From Opitutaceae bacterium (GTDB taxonomy: Bacteria > Verrucomicrobiota > Verrucomicrobiia > Opitutales > Opitutaceae): DNA of 64,000 bases. The notes beneath the pieces were generated by a model that saw nothing but the letters and a program-made list of their open reading frames with translations, did not search any database and was not told the origin of the DNA. The stretch spans positions 62,001 through 126,000 of the forward strand of contig JAQUYL010000006.1 of NCBI GenBank assembly GCA_028691845.1. Direction: 5' to 3'. A program made the position numbers and the translations under genes. Positions 50,738-61,200 of this stretch are shown here, piece by piece. The stretch's first letter is position 1, and each line of letters begins with the position of its first letter.

Positions 50738-51550
50738 TTACTGCGCCGTAACTTTGCGCCGCCGCCACGCGACGAATCCCAGCGCAGCCAATCCGGCCAA
50801 CGCAGCGTAAGTCGAAGGCTCGGGAATGGGACTGGCGGTCAAGCCAGTAGATTCAAAATTGTCGAAAAAGGCTTCTCCAGAACTGAGGATGGTTCCAGCT
50901 GATCCACCGATGAGTGCGAACTGGAAGGGATTGCTCGATACATTAGTCCAAGTAGTGGTGACATTGGATAGCGTATATAGATCTTTAGAGAAGCCGTCAT
51001 TGACAGTTGGCGATACGATGGACGCCGTGAGTGTTCCATTGCTGGCAGCTGTATAGGTGAACTTCAATGTTCCAGTAGTCGCCGCCGATGTCGTGCTTAC
51101 TACCCCATCGGGATCGGAGCCGCCCTGCTTCAGAAAAGCCTCAAAGCCGTAGACCGTACCACTATCATAATAACGGTCGATGGCGACACTCGCCATATTG
51201 TCACCATTCATGATACTCAGGTTGAGGTTGGCATATTGCCCACTTGTGGAAAGAGACAGGGCGGCAAGATTGACATCCACTTGAACCGACCAGTCAGTGT
51301 TGAACAATCCCACGCTGGCCATCCACCCACGACCGGCGCTGTCCTTGGGTGCGCCAGGGGAACTAACGATATAGTTCAGGCGACTTGAGTTGAAATTCGT
51401 CGAACCGCCGCCGACCGTGAACATCGGCATATCCGTCGGCGTCCAATAATCGGAAGTCGAGAAACCACTTCCAGTGGGAGGAGTTTGGGCGGACAGCGGC
51501 AGGGCCGCGACAAGGCTGAATAGACATGTGAGAATGGAACGATTTTTCAT
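50738..51550 (-). CDS. PEP-CTERM sorting-domain protein, exported
   Basis: The 270-residue protein has a signal peptide (MKNRSILTCLFSLVAALPLSAQ), a serine/threonine/glycine-rich middle region with beta-rich, lectin-like character, and a C-terminal PEP-CTERM anchor: PEPST followed by a membrane helix and RRRK (about 243-270). PEP-CTERM proteins are exported and sorted by exosortase, which is probably encoded elsewhere. The middle domain resembles cell-surface or extracellular-matrix modules but I cannot name it. The gene is less GC-rich than its neighbours. No ribosome-binding site is visible before the ATG. Confidence 0.85.
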   Translation of the reverse strand: MKNRSILTCLFSLVAALPLSAQTPPTGSGFSTSDYWTPTDMPMFTVGGGSTNFNSSRLNYIVSSPGAPKDSAGRGWMASVGLFNTDWSVQVDVNLAALSLSTSGQYANLNLSIMNGDNMASVAIDRYYDSGTVYGFEAFLKQGGSDPDGVVSTTSAATTGTLKFTYTAASNGTLTASIVSPTVNDGFSKDLYTLSNVTTTWTNVSSNPFQFALIGGSAGTILSSGEAFFDNFESTGLTASPIPEPSTYAALAGLAALGFVAWRRRKVTAQ

Positions 51551-51603
51551 GGGGGAGGGATTGAGGTGATGGGATAGCAAAGAGGACGGTAATCCTTCTT
51601 TGA

Positions 51604-51631
51604 GGAATAAAATTTCCGACATCCGTGTCAA
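51604..51631 (-). promoter_or_regulatory. Candidate promoter of the PEP-CTERM gene
   Basis: On the minus strand a perfect TTGACA is followed after 16 bases by TATTCC, a weak -10 with 3 of 6 matches, about 53 bases before the ATG. Confidence 0.35.
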
Positions 51632-51763
51632 CGCATCCGCTTTCCTTGCCTTCTTCCTAAAACCAGCCCTACGAGGCGCTAATTTCCCGCGGGCACTGGC
51701 CCGCGCCTCCGTCATACGGCACTCGATAATACGTGGACAAGATAACGAAATTGGGCAGTTTGA

Positions 51764-51949
51764 ATGCAAAACAATCCAATGAAAGTCGTTTGTGCCTGGT
51801 GCCAGAAGGTGCTGGTGGACGATCCCGATAGTAACGCCTTTGTCTCGCACGGAATCTGCGAAGGGTGCGCCGCCCAACTCAACGCGCAGCAGAAGGTGAG
51901 CCTGGAGGACTTGCTCAACCGGCTCTCGATTTTCCGGTCGTGGCGATGA
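51764..51949 (+). CDS. Zn-ribbon-like N-terminal part of a split PAS protein
   Basis: The 61-residue frame has two CXXC pairs, CAWC and CEGC, in MKVVCAWCQKV...HGICEGCAAQLN, followed by a helix (KVSLEDLLNRL). It then diverges into SIFRSWR and stops. In the next frame the sequence continues smoothly as LDFPVVAMSDEVV, so this is probably the N-terminus of one protein broken by a frameshift at a CTCTC run (51923-51927). A second in-frame ATG at codon 6 (MKVVCAWC) is the more natural start. Its stop overlaps the ATG of the following frame (ATGA). Confidence 0.5.
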   Translation: MQNNPMKVVCAWCQKVLVDDPDSNAFVSHGICEGCAAQLNAQQKVSLEDLLNRLSIFRSWR

Positions 51950-52299
51950 GCGACGAGGTCGTCGCACTGGGAGCCAACCGCGCCGCCGAGCGGATGCTGG
52001 GAAAACCGTCCTCGGCCATGAGGGGCATGCGGGGAGGAACGATCATCGAGTGTGTTTATGCCCAGTCTCCGGAGGGATGCGGGGGAACGGAGCACTGCTC
52101 CGGCTGCACCCTGCGCCGGATCATCACCGCCACGGCGGCGGACGGGCAGCCCCGGTATGGCGCCACCTCGGTTCATCTCCTCCGGGCCGCCCAGGGGCTC
52201 AAGGAGGAGTCGATCCGGTTTTCCACGCGCATGGTGGGCCAGATGGTCTTCGTCACCCTCGAAGGCCTGCACGTGCCCAACGACCGTGTTCACGGCTAA
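51946..52299 (+). CDS. PAS-like sensory domain protein (probable 3' part of the same gene)
   Basis: The 117-residue frame begins MSDEVVALGANRAAERMLGKPSS, in the style of a PAS domain start, and carries CVYAQSPEGCGGTEHCSGCTLRR, a cysteine cluster (four cysteines) that could bind a metal or haem. The strand LDFPVVA that should precede MSDEVV is coded just upstream in the same frame, before this ATG, which supports one original gene of about 175 residues. Alternatively, coupled translation through the ATGA overlap makes two polypeptides. The function is unknown. Confidence 0.5.
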   Translation: MSDEVVALGANRAAERMLGKPSSAMRGMRGGTIIECVYAQSPEGCGGTEHCSGCTLRRIITATAADGQPRYGATSVHLLRAAQGLKEESIRFSTRMVGQMVFVTLEGLHVPNDRVHG

Positions 52300-52406
52300 A
52301 CGCCGCACATCATCCCCCCCCGACCCCGACTCGTGGATCGGTTCTCTTCGGGGTTCTCCTCGCTCGTCCTTCATCCATCCGGCAAAGCCGGGCCACCTCC
52401 CAGAAT

Positions 52407-52517
52407 CTTGTCACCTATTGGGTGACAAATCTGCTGCCCGTTCATCCTTGCAGACTGCAATCGGCCAGACGGCGTTGTCCATCATTACGCCTGAACTTGT
52501 CACCTATTGGGTTACAT
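52407..52517. repeat. Two copies of an operator-like palindrome
   Basis: The 17-base sequence CTTGTCACCTATTGGGT occurs at 52407-52423 and again at 52496-52512. In the first copy it forms a perfect inverted repeat, TTGTCACC and GGTGACAA, around five bases (52408-52428). The second copy keeps the left arm, while the right arm is GGTTACAT. This looks like a pair of sites for a dimeric regulator, but the region lies between two convergent genes where no promoter is expected. Confidence 0.7.
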
Positions 52518-52591
52518 GGCTCCCCAAAACAAGCCATGAAAGAAGGAACGCCTTGCTTTCCGGCCGCGCCGATCCGGAATCCTGCCGGCGC

Positions 52592-55500
52592 TCACGCCCC
52601 GGCGGGAATCGGGGACAGGTGGGCGTTGCGCACGGCATCGGCGATCGTCGGTGAGGACACCGCCTCGGCCTCGCCGCGCTCCTGGTTGAAGCGCATGGAC
52701 AGGATCTTGGACACGCCGCGTTCCTGCATGGTCACGCCGTAAATCGCGTCGGCCGTCGCGATCGTACTCTTGTTGTGCGTAATGATGAGGAACTGCGAAT
52801 CCTTGGTGAACTGCTTGAGCAGGTTTGTGAACCGGTGGATGTTCGATTCATCGAGCGGCGCGTCGAGTTCATCCAGCAGGCAGAACGGGCTCGGTTTGAC
52901 CAGATAAAGGGCGAAAAGCAGCGCGACGGCGGTCAGCGTCTTCTGGCCGCCAGAGAGCAGCGTGATGTTGCGCAGCTTGGTGCCCGGCGGCTGGGCGATG
53001 ATATCGATGCCGCTCTCCAGAGGATCCTCGGTCACAACGAGATCCAGTTCAGCATGTCCCCCGCCAAACAGCGTATGGAAGGTGTAGATAAAGTTCTTTT
53101 TGATCTGCTCGAAGGTCACCTCAAACTGCCGGAGAGACGTTTGATTGATGTCGTCGATTGCCTTCAGGAGTTGCGCCTTGGCATTTGTCAGATCGTCGCT
53201 CTGGGCCTTGAGGAACTCGAAACGCTGCTTTAATTCGGAGTATTCCTCGATCGCGACCAGATTGACTGCGCCCATGCCCTGCAACCGGGTGCGGAGCGCC
53301 TCCACCTCGATGCGCACTTCATCCCAACTGGTCTGGGCCAAGGCGATCAGATCCTGCTCGGTCGGATCGCCTTTCGGCGCCTTTTCCCGGCGCCGGCGTT
53401 TCGTCGCCGACTTCGCTTCGATCTCGCCGGTGGCGGGAACAGCGACACTGGAGCCGGACGGTTCATCCTCCTCGTCAAGGTCCAGGGCCTTGAGGCCCTC
53501 GGGTTCATCGTCGGCATGCCAGAGCAGTTGCTGCCAGTCCTGCGTGGCCACCTCGACCTGAAATTCGCGCTGCACCTCCTCGGTGAGAAACTGCGCCCGG
53601 GCTCGCGTCTCAGCCACCTTCACCTCATTCTGGCTCAGTTCACCCTGGGCCGTCTCCGCCTCGGTGCGGATCGCGGCCAAGCCTGTCTCCAGTCCGGAGA
53701 TATCCTGCTCCACCGCCACAAGCTCGGTGCGGATCTTTTCCAACGACTCATGCGCCACGGCCAGGGTTTGGGCGATTTCCTCCGCGCGAAGTTTCTGGGC
53801 CGCGGACTCAGACTCGAGCTGTTTCACCTGTTCCGACCAGGTTTCCAGCTCGATCTCGCGCTGTTCGTAAAGGTCAGCCAGTTGCACCCGGCGTCGTTCC
53901 ATTTCGGTGAGGCCGCGATCGAGCACCTCGACCTTCTGCCGGCGCTCCGCCAGCTCCAGTCGGGCTTGCGCCAGGGCTTCCTTCTTGAGATCGCGGTCGC
54001 CCCGGATTTCGGCCAGGCGTTTCTCCATAGCCGCGATCTTCTCCCGTTGCGCCGCCACGGCCCCGTCGGCCTCGGCGAGGCCGGCCTGCGCCTTGGCCAA
54101 TCGGGTTTGCGCCTCATCATGCGCCAGCTTGAGGTTGGCCAGCTCATTCTCCATGCGGGTAAACCGGATCTGGGCCTCGTCGTGCGAGCGCTGGGCGCTT
54201 TTTTCCTCGGAGTGAATACCCGCAGCCTGCTGGGTGGCGACAAGCACATCCTTGCGCTTCTGTTCCAGCGCCGCCTCCGCCTGGGCCAGCGAGGCGTTTA
54301 GCTGGTCGATCAGTGAACGCTGTTCGGCATGCGCCTGCTGTTCGCGCGCCACCTGCCGGGCCGTCTCGCGCAGGTCGATTTCGCGCTGCACTATAGTGTT
54401 GTCCGGACGCTTGTGATAGCCGCCGAAAACCACGCCGCGCCGGTCGACCAGGTCGCCCTTGGGGGTGGCCACCATGAGAAAGCTGAAGCCTGGATTGGTT
54501 TTCCAGTGATCGAGAAAGGCGTTGAGGTCGTCGGCAATGTAGCAGGACGACAACAAACTCGCGACAGGGTGGGATTCATCGAGACCATCGACGGCCTCGG
54601 TAGCGGGCCGGAGCCCGGCGGGAAGGGTATCCGTTGCCGCCTTCCGGCTGCCCACTTCGGCCACCTGCATATGCACGCTGCCGATCTTTCCCTGCTCCAG
54701 ATGGGCGATGATCCTCTGGGCGGTGCCGAGATCCGCCACCCCGATGGCCTCCACGGATGAACCGAGAATAGCCTCCAGCGCCTTGGCGTATTCCACCTTC
54801 ACTTCCAGCCCGCGCGTGACCGGGACAAGCTTCCGCCCCTCCAATAATCCGTCGAGCCGGCCCGACAGCAGGGCCTTGGCGCCTTCGCCGAAACCCTCCC
54901 ATTTTTCCTGCATCTGCTGCAGCAGCTTCAGGCGCGCGGCCTTCTGGGCGAGGCTGCGATCGATCTCCTGCAGCTTGCGCTGGCCTTCCCGGAACCTCTG
55001 GGTGGATTCCTGCAAGGCCTGTTGCGCCGCCTGCGCCTCGTTGTGCGCCCGGCTTTGGTCGGCCCGCGCGGCTTCGACGCGCAGCCGGACTTGACCGAGT
55101 GTCGCCGCCGCTCCCGCCACAATCTGGCGCACTTCCTCGATCTCGGCAGCCACCTGATCGTGCCGGAGCTGGCTGGTCCTTGCATCAACCTCCAGGCTGG
55201 AACTGTCGGTGCGCAACCGCGCGACCGTGCTCTCCAATTGCAACAGGCGGAATTTATCTTCGTCGAGCTGGCGCCCGTCCCGTGTCAATTCGCCCTCGAC
55301 AACCGCTAGTTCGCGGTTGCGGTCCTGGAAAACGGCATCGCTGCTGCCGAGCAGGCTGAGTTGCATCTGCTTGTCCTGCGCACCGGTATCGACCTGCGTG
55401 GCGAGTTCCTTGAGCTGCATTTCCAGCTCGGCGAGATCCTGACGGCCCCCCTCGATGCGTTCGAGCAAGCCGGTTCGCCGCACCAGGGCCAGTCCCGCCT

Positions 55501-56407
55501 GGTTTTCCGCCTGTTCCTTCTGGGAACGCAGGTCGAAAACCGCCTGCTGGGCATCCTGTCCGCGCTGGTTGAGTTCGCTGCGGGCAGACTTCCTCTGCTC
55601 GAGCGCCTGCTGCCGCTCCTCGAGGGAGGTCCGGCGGATTTCCGCATCGCTGCGCTGAACCGCCACCCGGCCCTCGAGGTCGGCCAAAATGGCGCTGAGC
55701 TGGCGGTATTGCCAGTTGCTGAGGGCGAGGCTGAGGTGGCGCAGCCGGAAACTCACCCGTTTGTAGCGGATGGCCTTGGCCGCTTGGCGCCGAAGGCTGC
55801 CGATCTGGCGGCCGACCTCGCTGATCACATCGACAATCCGCGCGAGATTCTGATCGGTGAGAGCCAGTTTGCTGAGCGCCTCGCGGCGCTGGGCCTTGTA
55901 TTTGGTGATGCCAGCGGCCTCCTCAAAAACGGTGCGGCGTTCTTCGGGTTTGGACGACAGGATCTGGTCGATTTGGCCCTGTGCCATAATCGAATAGCTG
56001 GTCCGGCCGACACCGGTGTCCATGAAAAGCTTGTGGATGTCCTTCAGCCGGACGAACTGGCCGTTGAGCAGGTAATCACTCTGTCCGTCACGGGAAACCC
56101 GGCGGGTGATCTCGACTTCATGAAAATCCGTGCCGAGCTGTCTTTCGCACTCGGTCAGGAGCAGCGACACCTCGCACAACGCGAGCGGCTTGCGCGTGTC
56201 GGTGCCTTCGAAGATGACGTCCTGCATCTTGCCACCACGGAGAGCCTTGGCGCTCTGCTCGCCAAGCACCCAACGGATGGCGTCGGCGATGTTGCTCTTG
56301 CCGCAACCATTCGGGCCGACAATGGACGTCACGCCGGGGTCGAAGGATAGGACCGTAGAGTCAGCGAAACTTTTAAATCCGTGAAGCTTGAGCGCCTTAA
56401 GATACAT
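52592..56407 (-). CDS. smc: Chromosome segregation protein SMC
   Basis: The 1271-residue protein has the SMC layout: N-terminal Walker A GPNGCGKS at 31-38 in [18 protein letters not shown], two long coiled coils (about 170-500 and 680-1030), a hinge around 520-660, and a C-terminal head with the [16 protein letters not shown] signature and Walker [16 protein letters not shown]. It compacts and segregates DNA together with ScpA/ScpB, which are not in the window. A Glu/Asp/Ser-rich insertion ([17 protein letters not shown]) lies in the C-terminal coiled coil. It is single-gene on its strand. Confidence 0.97.
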   Translation of the reverse strand: MYLKALKLHGFKSFADSTVLSFDPGVTSIVGPNGCGKSNIADAIRWVLGEQSAKALRGGKMQDVIFEGTDTRKPLALCEVSLLLTECERQLGTDFHEVEITRRVSRDGQSDYLLNGQFVRLKDIHKLFMDTGVGRTSYSIMAQGQIDQILSSKPEERRTVFEEAAGITKYKAQRREALSKLALTDQNLARIVDVISEVGRQIGSLRRQAAKAIRYKRVSFRLRHLSLALSNWQYRQLSAILADLEGRVAVQRSDAEIRRTSLEERQQALEQRKSARSELNQRGQDAQQAVFDLRSQKEQAENQAGLALVRRTGLLERIEGGRQDLAELEMQLKELATQVDTGAQDKQMQLSLLGSSDAVFQDRNRELAVVEGELTRDGRQLDEDKFRLLQLESTVARLRTDSSSLEVDARTSQLRHDQVAAEIEEVRQIVAGAAATLGQVRLRVEAARADQSRAHNEAQAAQQALQESTQRFREGQRKLQEIDRSLAQKAARLKLLQQMQEKWEGFGEGAKALLSGRLDGLLEGRKLVPVTRGLEVKVEYAKALEAILGSSVEAIGVADLGTAQRIIAHLEQGKIGSVHMQVAEVGSRKAATDTLPAGLRPATEAVDGLDESHPVASLLSSCYIADDLNAFLDHWKTNPGFSFLMVATPKGDLVDRRGVVFGGYHKRPDNTIVQREIDLRETARQVAREQQAHAEQRSLIDQLNASLAQAEAALEQKRKDVLVATQQAAGIHSEEKSAQRSHDEAQIRFTRMENELANLKLAHDEAQTRLAKAQAGLAEADGAVAAQREKIAAMEKRLAEIRGDRDLKKEALAQARLELAERRQKVEVLDRGLTEMERRRVQLADLYEQREIELETWSEQVKQLESESAAQKLRAEEIAQTLAVAHESLEKIRTELVAVEQDISGLETGLAAIRTEAETAQGELSQNEVKVAETRARAQFLTEEVQREFQVEVATQDWQQLLWHADDEPEGLKALDLDEEDEPSGSSVAVPATGEIEAKSATKRRRREKAPKGDPTEQDLIALAQTSWDEVRIEVEALRTRLQGMGAVNLVAIEEYSELKQRFEFLKAQSDDLTNAKAQLLKAIDDINQTSLRQFEVTFEQIKKNFIYTFHTLFGGGHAELDLVVTEDPLESGIDIIAQPPGTKLRNITLLSGGQKTLTAVALLFALYLVKPSPFCLLDELDAPLDESNIHRFTNLLKQFTKDSQFLIITHNKSTIATADAIYGVTMQERGVSKILSMRFNQERGEAEAVSSPTIADAVRNAHLSPIPAGA

Positions 56408-56652
56408 GAACTAAAGGCGAAAACTAGAGGGGGGGCTGTCCTGCTGCGCAATGGAAAAAACGCTCCCTCGATTTGTTACTTGAGCCTGGGACGCGATGAA
56501 GCGCCACCGTTGTACGTTTGGCATACGATGCCGCTGCTCGTCTCGCGGATGGGCTCGACTCGGGCAGTCGCAACGATCGGCCATAAGTGTTTGAAGTCCG
56601 GATTGATCGTGCACCCTCCCCTCACTCAGGGGCTTGCCTTCCAAGCGTGAAA

Positions 56653-58086
56653 TTACTTGTGGTCCCAAGGGAGGTGCACCTGCAGCCGGGGGTATTTCCA
56701 GATACGGACGACCTCAAACATTTTGCCGGGATTGAGGATCCCGCGCGGGTCGAGAGCCCGCTTGATCGCCTTCATCGCCTTCACCTGCGCCGGCCGATGC
56801 TGGAGGCGCAGGAACGGCGACTTGGCCAGTCCGATGCCGTGTTCGCCGGAGATGGCTCCGCCAAGGCTCACGACTGTCTCCATCAAGCGCTGGAGGGTGC
56901 TCACCGCCATGCGCGCTTCGGCGGCGTTTTCCCGGTGGTACATGATGTTCACATGCAGGTTGCCGTCGGCCAGATGGCCGAAAGTGGGGATGGACAGGCC
57001 GGAATCCCGCCTCAGTAGGGCGAGAAAGCGGGCGAAGCGCCCGTAGTTGCGCATCGGCACGACGATGTCCTCGTTAAGCTTGGAGTCGCCCAGTTCGAAC
57101 ATGGCCCCGGAGCATTTGCGGCGCACGGCCCAGAGCGCCTCTGCCTCGGCGCGATCGCGCGCTGCCCGGAAAGCGGCGGCATGCCGGCCGGCCCAGGCCA
57201 GCACGACGGGCCGCAGGTCACGCAACTCCGCTTCCGAACCGGCCAGTTCAAGGAGGATGATCGGCCGGCCGGACTGGCCCGGGAAAACCACCCGACCGGT
57301 GGCGCTTTCGGCACAGAGCACGCTCTCGCGATCGAGAAACTCGCAGATGGCCGGCTGCACCCGCTGGCGGAAAAGTTCTCGCGCGGCGCGCATGGCCTCA
57401 ACCTCGTTGTGAAACGAGGTCAGGAGCGTCCAGCGGGCGGCTGGCTGCGGCACCAGTTTCACCACAGCCGCGGTTACGACCCCAAGCATGCCCTCGCTGC
57501 CGATCCAAAGATCTCGCAGGTTGAAACCGGCGGAGAACTTCTTGGTCGCCGTCCCCCACTCCACGTATTCGCCGGTGGGCAGGAATCCGTGCAGCGCGAC
57601 CACGAAGTCGCGGGTGACGCCATATTTGCCGCCGTGCATGCCACCCGCATTGCAGGCGATATTGCCGCCAATGGTGCAATACTCCTTGGATGATGGGTCC
57701 GGCGGATACAACCAACCCTTCGCCGCAGCCGCACGCTGGAGGGAGGCAGTCGTCGCCCCCGCTTGCACATGGGCCATGCCCGCCTCCACATCAATCCGCA
57801 CCCGGTTGAGCCGACGCAGGTCAAGAACCCAGCCGCCCCGCACGGGTGCAGCGGAGCCCATCAGAGTCGTGCCCCGCCCACGCACCGTCACCGGCACCCG
57901 GTAGCGGTTGGCCAGTTCCAGCACGGTACCCACAGCGGCCTTCTGGCGCGGCCGGATGACCGCCTCCGGCAGAAAGGAAATCTTGCTACTGTCAAATGAC
58001 GCGGCCCAGCACGTCTCCTTGTCCGTGCGGACAACGGTAGAGCCGAGCTTTCTGACAAGCCGTCTGGTGGCCAGGGAATGCAACAT
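56653..58086 (-). CDS. FAD-linked oxidase, GlcD/D-lactate dehydrogenase-like
   Basis: The 477-residue protein has an FAD-binding type 4 domain (VPVTVRGRGTTLMGSAAPVRGGWVLDLRRLNRV and GGNIACNAGGMHGGKYGVTRDFV) and an FAD-oxidase C-terminal domain with GHLADGNLHVNIMYH and GGAISGEHGIGLAK. This is the GlcD, D-lactate or D-2-hydroxyglutarate dehydrogenase family, which oxidises 2-hydroxy acids to 2-oxo acids; the substrate is not determined. The ATG used is preferred to a TTG 28 codons upstream. No GlcE or GlcF partner adjoins it. Confidence 0.88.
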   Translation of the reverse strand: MLHSLATRRLVRKLGSTVVRTDKETCWAASFDSSKISFLPEAVIRPRQKAAVGTVLELANRYRVPVTVRGRGTTLMGSAAPVRGGWVLDLRRLNRVRIDVEAGMAHVQAGATTASLQRAAAAKGWLYPPDPSSKEYCTIGGNIACNAGGMHGGKYGVTRDFVVALHGFLPTGEYVEWGTATKKFSAGFNLRDLWIGSEGMLGVVTAAVVKLVPQPAARWTLLTSFHNEVEAMRAARELFRQRVQPAICEFLDRESVLCAESATGRVVFPGQSGRPIILLELAGSEAELRDLRPVVLAWAGRHAAAFRAARDRAEAEALWAVRRKCSGAMFELGDSKLNEDIVVPMRNYGRFARFLALLRRDSGLSIPTFGHLADGNLHVNIMYHRENAAEARMAVSTLQRLMETVVSLGGAISGEHGIGLAKSPFLRLQHRPAQVKAMKAIKRALDPRGILNPGKMFEVVRIWKYPRLQVHLPWDHK

Positions 58087-58268
58087 GGATCGAGGACGAT
58101 TTTCTAGATCACCCGCGGGCGGTGGGGCGAGTAAAGAAAACCGGGGAACGGCTGCGTTTTGCTTTTTCAAAAAACTTGGCGGGGTTCCCCAGGTAAGGAC
58201 GCCGGCCCCAAGTGCTGCCCGAGCCTGCTGCTGTCATTATGCGCGGCAAGGCCTTGCTCCGCCCGGCC

Positions 58269-61200
58269 TCACTGGGCCGTCGTGACTTCCCGGGTCATCT
58301 CCAAGGCGAGCGTGCGGCATCCCTTGAAGTCGGTCTTGCAGGAGCCCAGGACGGGGATTTTCTCCACGCGGCGGACCGCCTTCGGAATCCAGAGGTTGGG
58401 CAGGTTGGCCTCCATCAGCCGGTCGCGAACATCGGCGGTGGAAACATCCTGGGTCGTGAGCAGCACCAGCGACTCACCCTTTGTCGCATCCGAAACGCCG
58501 ACAATCACGAGCATCGGATCGTCCACCGGCTCCCATCCATAGGCATTGATCACCGCCTGTTCGATCACCCCATGCGGCACCATTTCGCCGCCAATCTTGG
58601 AGAAACGGGAGAGACGGCCTTCAATGTGGAGGAATCCATCGTCATCGAACCGCCCGAGGTCTCCGGTCACGAACCAGTCGCCCCGGAGTGCCTGGGCCGT
58701 GCGTTCGGAATCATTCAGGTAGCCGCGGAAAACATTGGCTCCGCGCAGCCAGATGAGGCCCGTGTCATTCATGGGCAGCTCCACGCCGGTCTCGGGATCG
58801 ACGATGCGCGCAGTCATGCCCGGGAGCAGACGGCCGACCGATCCGGTGCGCTTGCCAATCTGGTGCCGTGCGGTGGAGACGGTGATTGGCGGATCAGGCT
58901 GGTTCACGTTGCTGACCGGCGTCGTTTCAGTGAGCCCGTAACACTGCATGATTTCGATGCCGAATTGCTTGAGAAACGCCTCGTAGAGATCCAGGGGGAG
59001 CTTCTCTGCGCCAGTCGCCACAATGGCGAGTGATTGGAGTTCCTCTTTTGTCGCCTTCTTGAGGAAGGGACGGATAAACGTCGGCGCGCCCACCAGGACC
59101 GTGGCTTTCTCCTGGGCAATGGCCTCGACAATCCGGCGGGTGTCCAACGGGCTGGGCACTGTAACTACCCGGCAGCCACGCAGGATCGGATACCAGATGG
59201 TAACGGTGAAACCCATGCTGTGGAAGAGGGGCAGACAGCCCACAAGGATGGCCGTCTTGGGAAGGATGGAGAGCGAGGAGATCTGCGCGCAGTTGGCCAG
59301 CACGTTGCGATGCGACAGCACGACCCCCTTCGGCTCGCCCGCACTGCCGCTGGTGAACAGCAGCGCGGCCTCTTCATCGTCGCCCTCCCGGGGCAGGCCG
59401 AGCAGGCCGGCCACCCACTGGTTGGGCAACAGCCAGGCGGCCAGCAGCCAGGGTAGTATGGCACGCTTGCCGCCCATGGCCTTCATCTCCTCCTGCAAAT
59501 CGAGGGTTCGCTCCAGCCACGGAAAGTTCGGCAAACGCGCTCGCATGGCATCGGCCGTGATGATGGTCTTGATTTCCCCCCGCCGGAAACTCGCCTCGAG
59601 GGCGGCGCGCCCCGTGGTAAAATTAAGATTCACCGGCGTCTTTCCGGCGCAGACGACAGCAAGGTTCACAAGGGTGCCGGCAATCCCGGGCGGGAGCACA
59701 ATGCCGATCCGTTGCTCGGGGACGATCTTTTTGATGTGCCGCGAAAAAGCCGCCGCCGCCGCAAGCAGCTGCCCCGCATTGATTTCGCGCCGATCTGCCG
59801 TCCGATCGACAATTTCCAGGCAGCCGGGCCGCTTGGCCAGAGCGCGAATACATTCCCGCCCCAGATTGCGCCGCAAGATCGGGCGTTCCGCAAACGCCTC
59901 GGCTGTGAGGTCCAGCAAGGCTTTGCGGGCCGTGGGGCGGCTGACCTGGTCAGCCGGGATTGGCTGCCCAAACTGCACGAGTACGTGGGTCGGCATCAGC
60001 CGCGGTGATTTCCACAGGTATTTGTTCCCGGCAAACGAGAACACCGATCCCCACATGCCGTCGATGACGGCGGGAACCACGGGCACCTTGACGGCCTCGG
60101 CGATCAGGCAGAAACCGTTTTTCAGTCCCATAAGCTGCCCCGTGCGGGAAATGGCACCCTCGGGGAAAACGCACACCACCTCGCCTCGTCCGACGGCTTC
60201 CGCCGCCAGCCGGATGCCCTTGGTCGGCTTGTTCAGCGCCACCGGGATGACGCCCAGGGCACGATACAGGTACCGCAGGATCGGGCTCCGGGTGCGGCCG
60301 GCAAACGCCACAAAACGCAGGTTGCGCGGCGACGCGATCTGCAGCACGACGGCGTCGACATAGGACAGGTGGTTGCATATGATCAACCCGCCTCCCGCCA
60401 CCGGCACATGCGCCGCGCCCCGCACCTGCACCCAGTAGAAGATCGGCCCGATGAGCCGCATGACCGAGCACACGGTGTCGTGGGGCAGATGCCACAATGC
60501 CCAAACCAGCATCCCCAGGGTGAACGCCGCCAGAAAGAGAATCTGGGCCGAGTGCCCCCAGTTCAGCAACCGATCGTTGTTGAAGACAAAAAACAGGCCG
60601 CTCGCGAGGAGACCGCCCGCACTGTCCATCAACCCGACGGCCGCCAGCACGCGCCCGCGGCTATGCGCACCCGCCGTTTCCTGGATAAATGCATACAGCG
60701 GCACCACGAGCATTCCGCCCGCGAACCCGGCTGTAACCAGTCCGGCGCTGAACGCCACCCCTGGTTCCCCGACCAAACTCAGCACCAGCAGCGCCAGCAG
60801 CAGCAGAGTGCCGCCAATCGGCACCAGGCCCAGTTCGATGCCGCGGCGCGACAGGAGGCCGGCGGAAATATTGCCCAGCATCGTGCCAAATCCCAGCAGG
60901 AGCAGCATGATACCGGCATCGGTGCCCGAGCCCACCCCCCCCTGGTGGACTTCGGCGCCAATGTGGGTCAGCAAAAGATAGACGAAACCACCGAGGCTGT
61001 AGAAAAAAACAATCCCCATTGCGGCGCGAAACAACGACCGGGCCTGCCACAGCTCGGTCAGGAGCGCGCCGTGGCGGACGAACAGGCTGGCGCCAAAGGG
61101 CTCGGAGGACTGCGCCGGCGTCCGCTCCACAATTTGGAAGAGCAGCCACGACACCGCCGACGCCACGGTCAGGATGATCGCCGTCATCAGCGCCGCCTGC

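Noticed and set aside
52537..52742. A gene starting at the ATG behind the twin palindromes
   Set aside because: The frame runs antisense into smc, is proline/alanine/arginine-rich and has no domain; it is at most a remnant 5' end.
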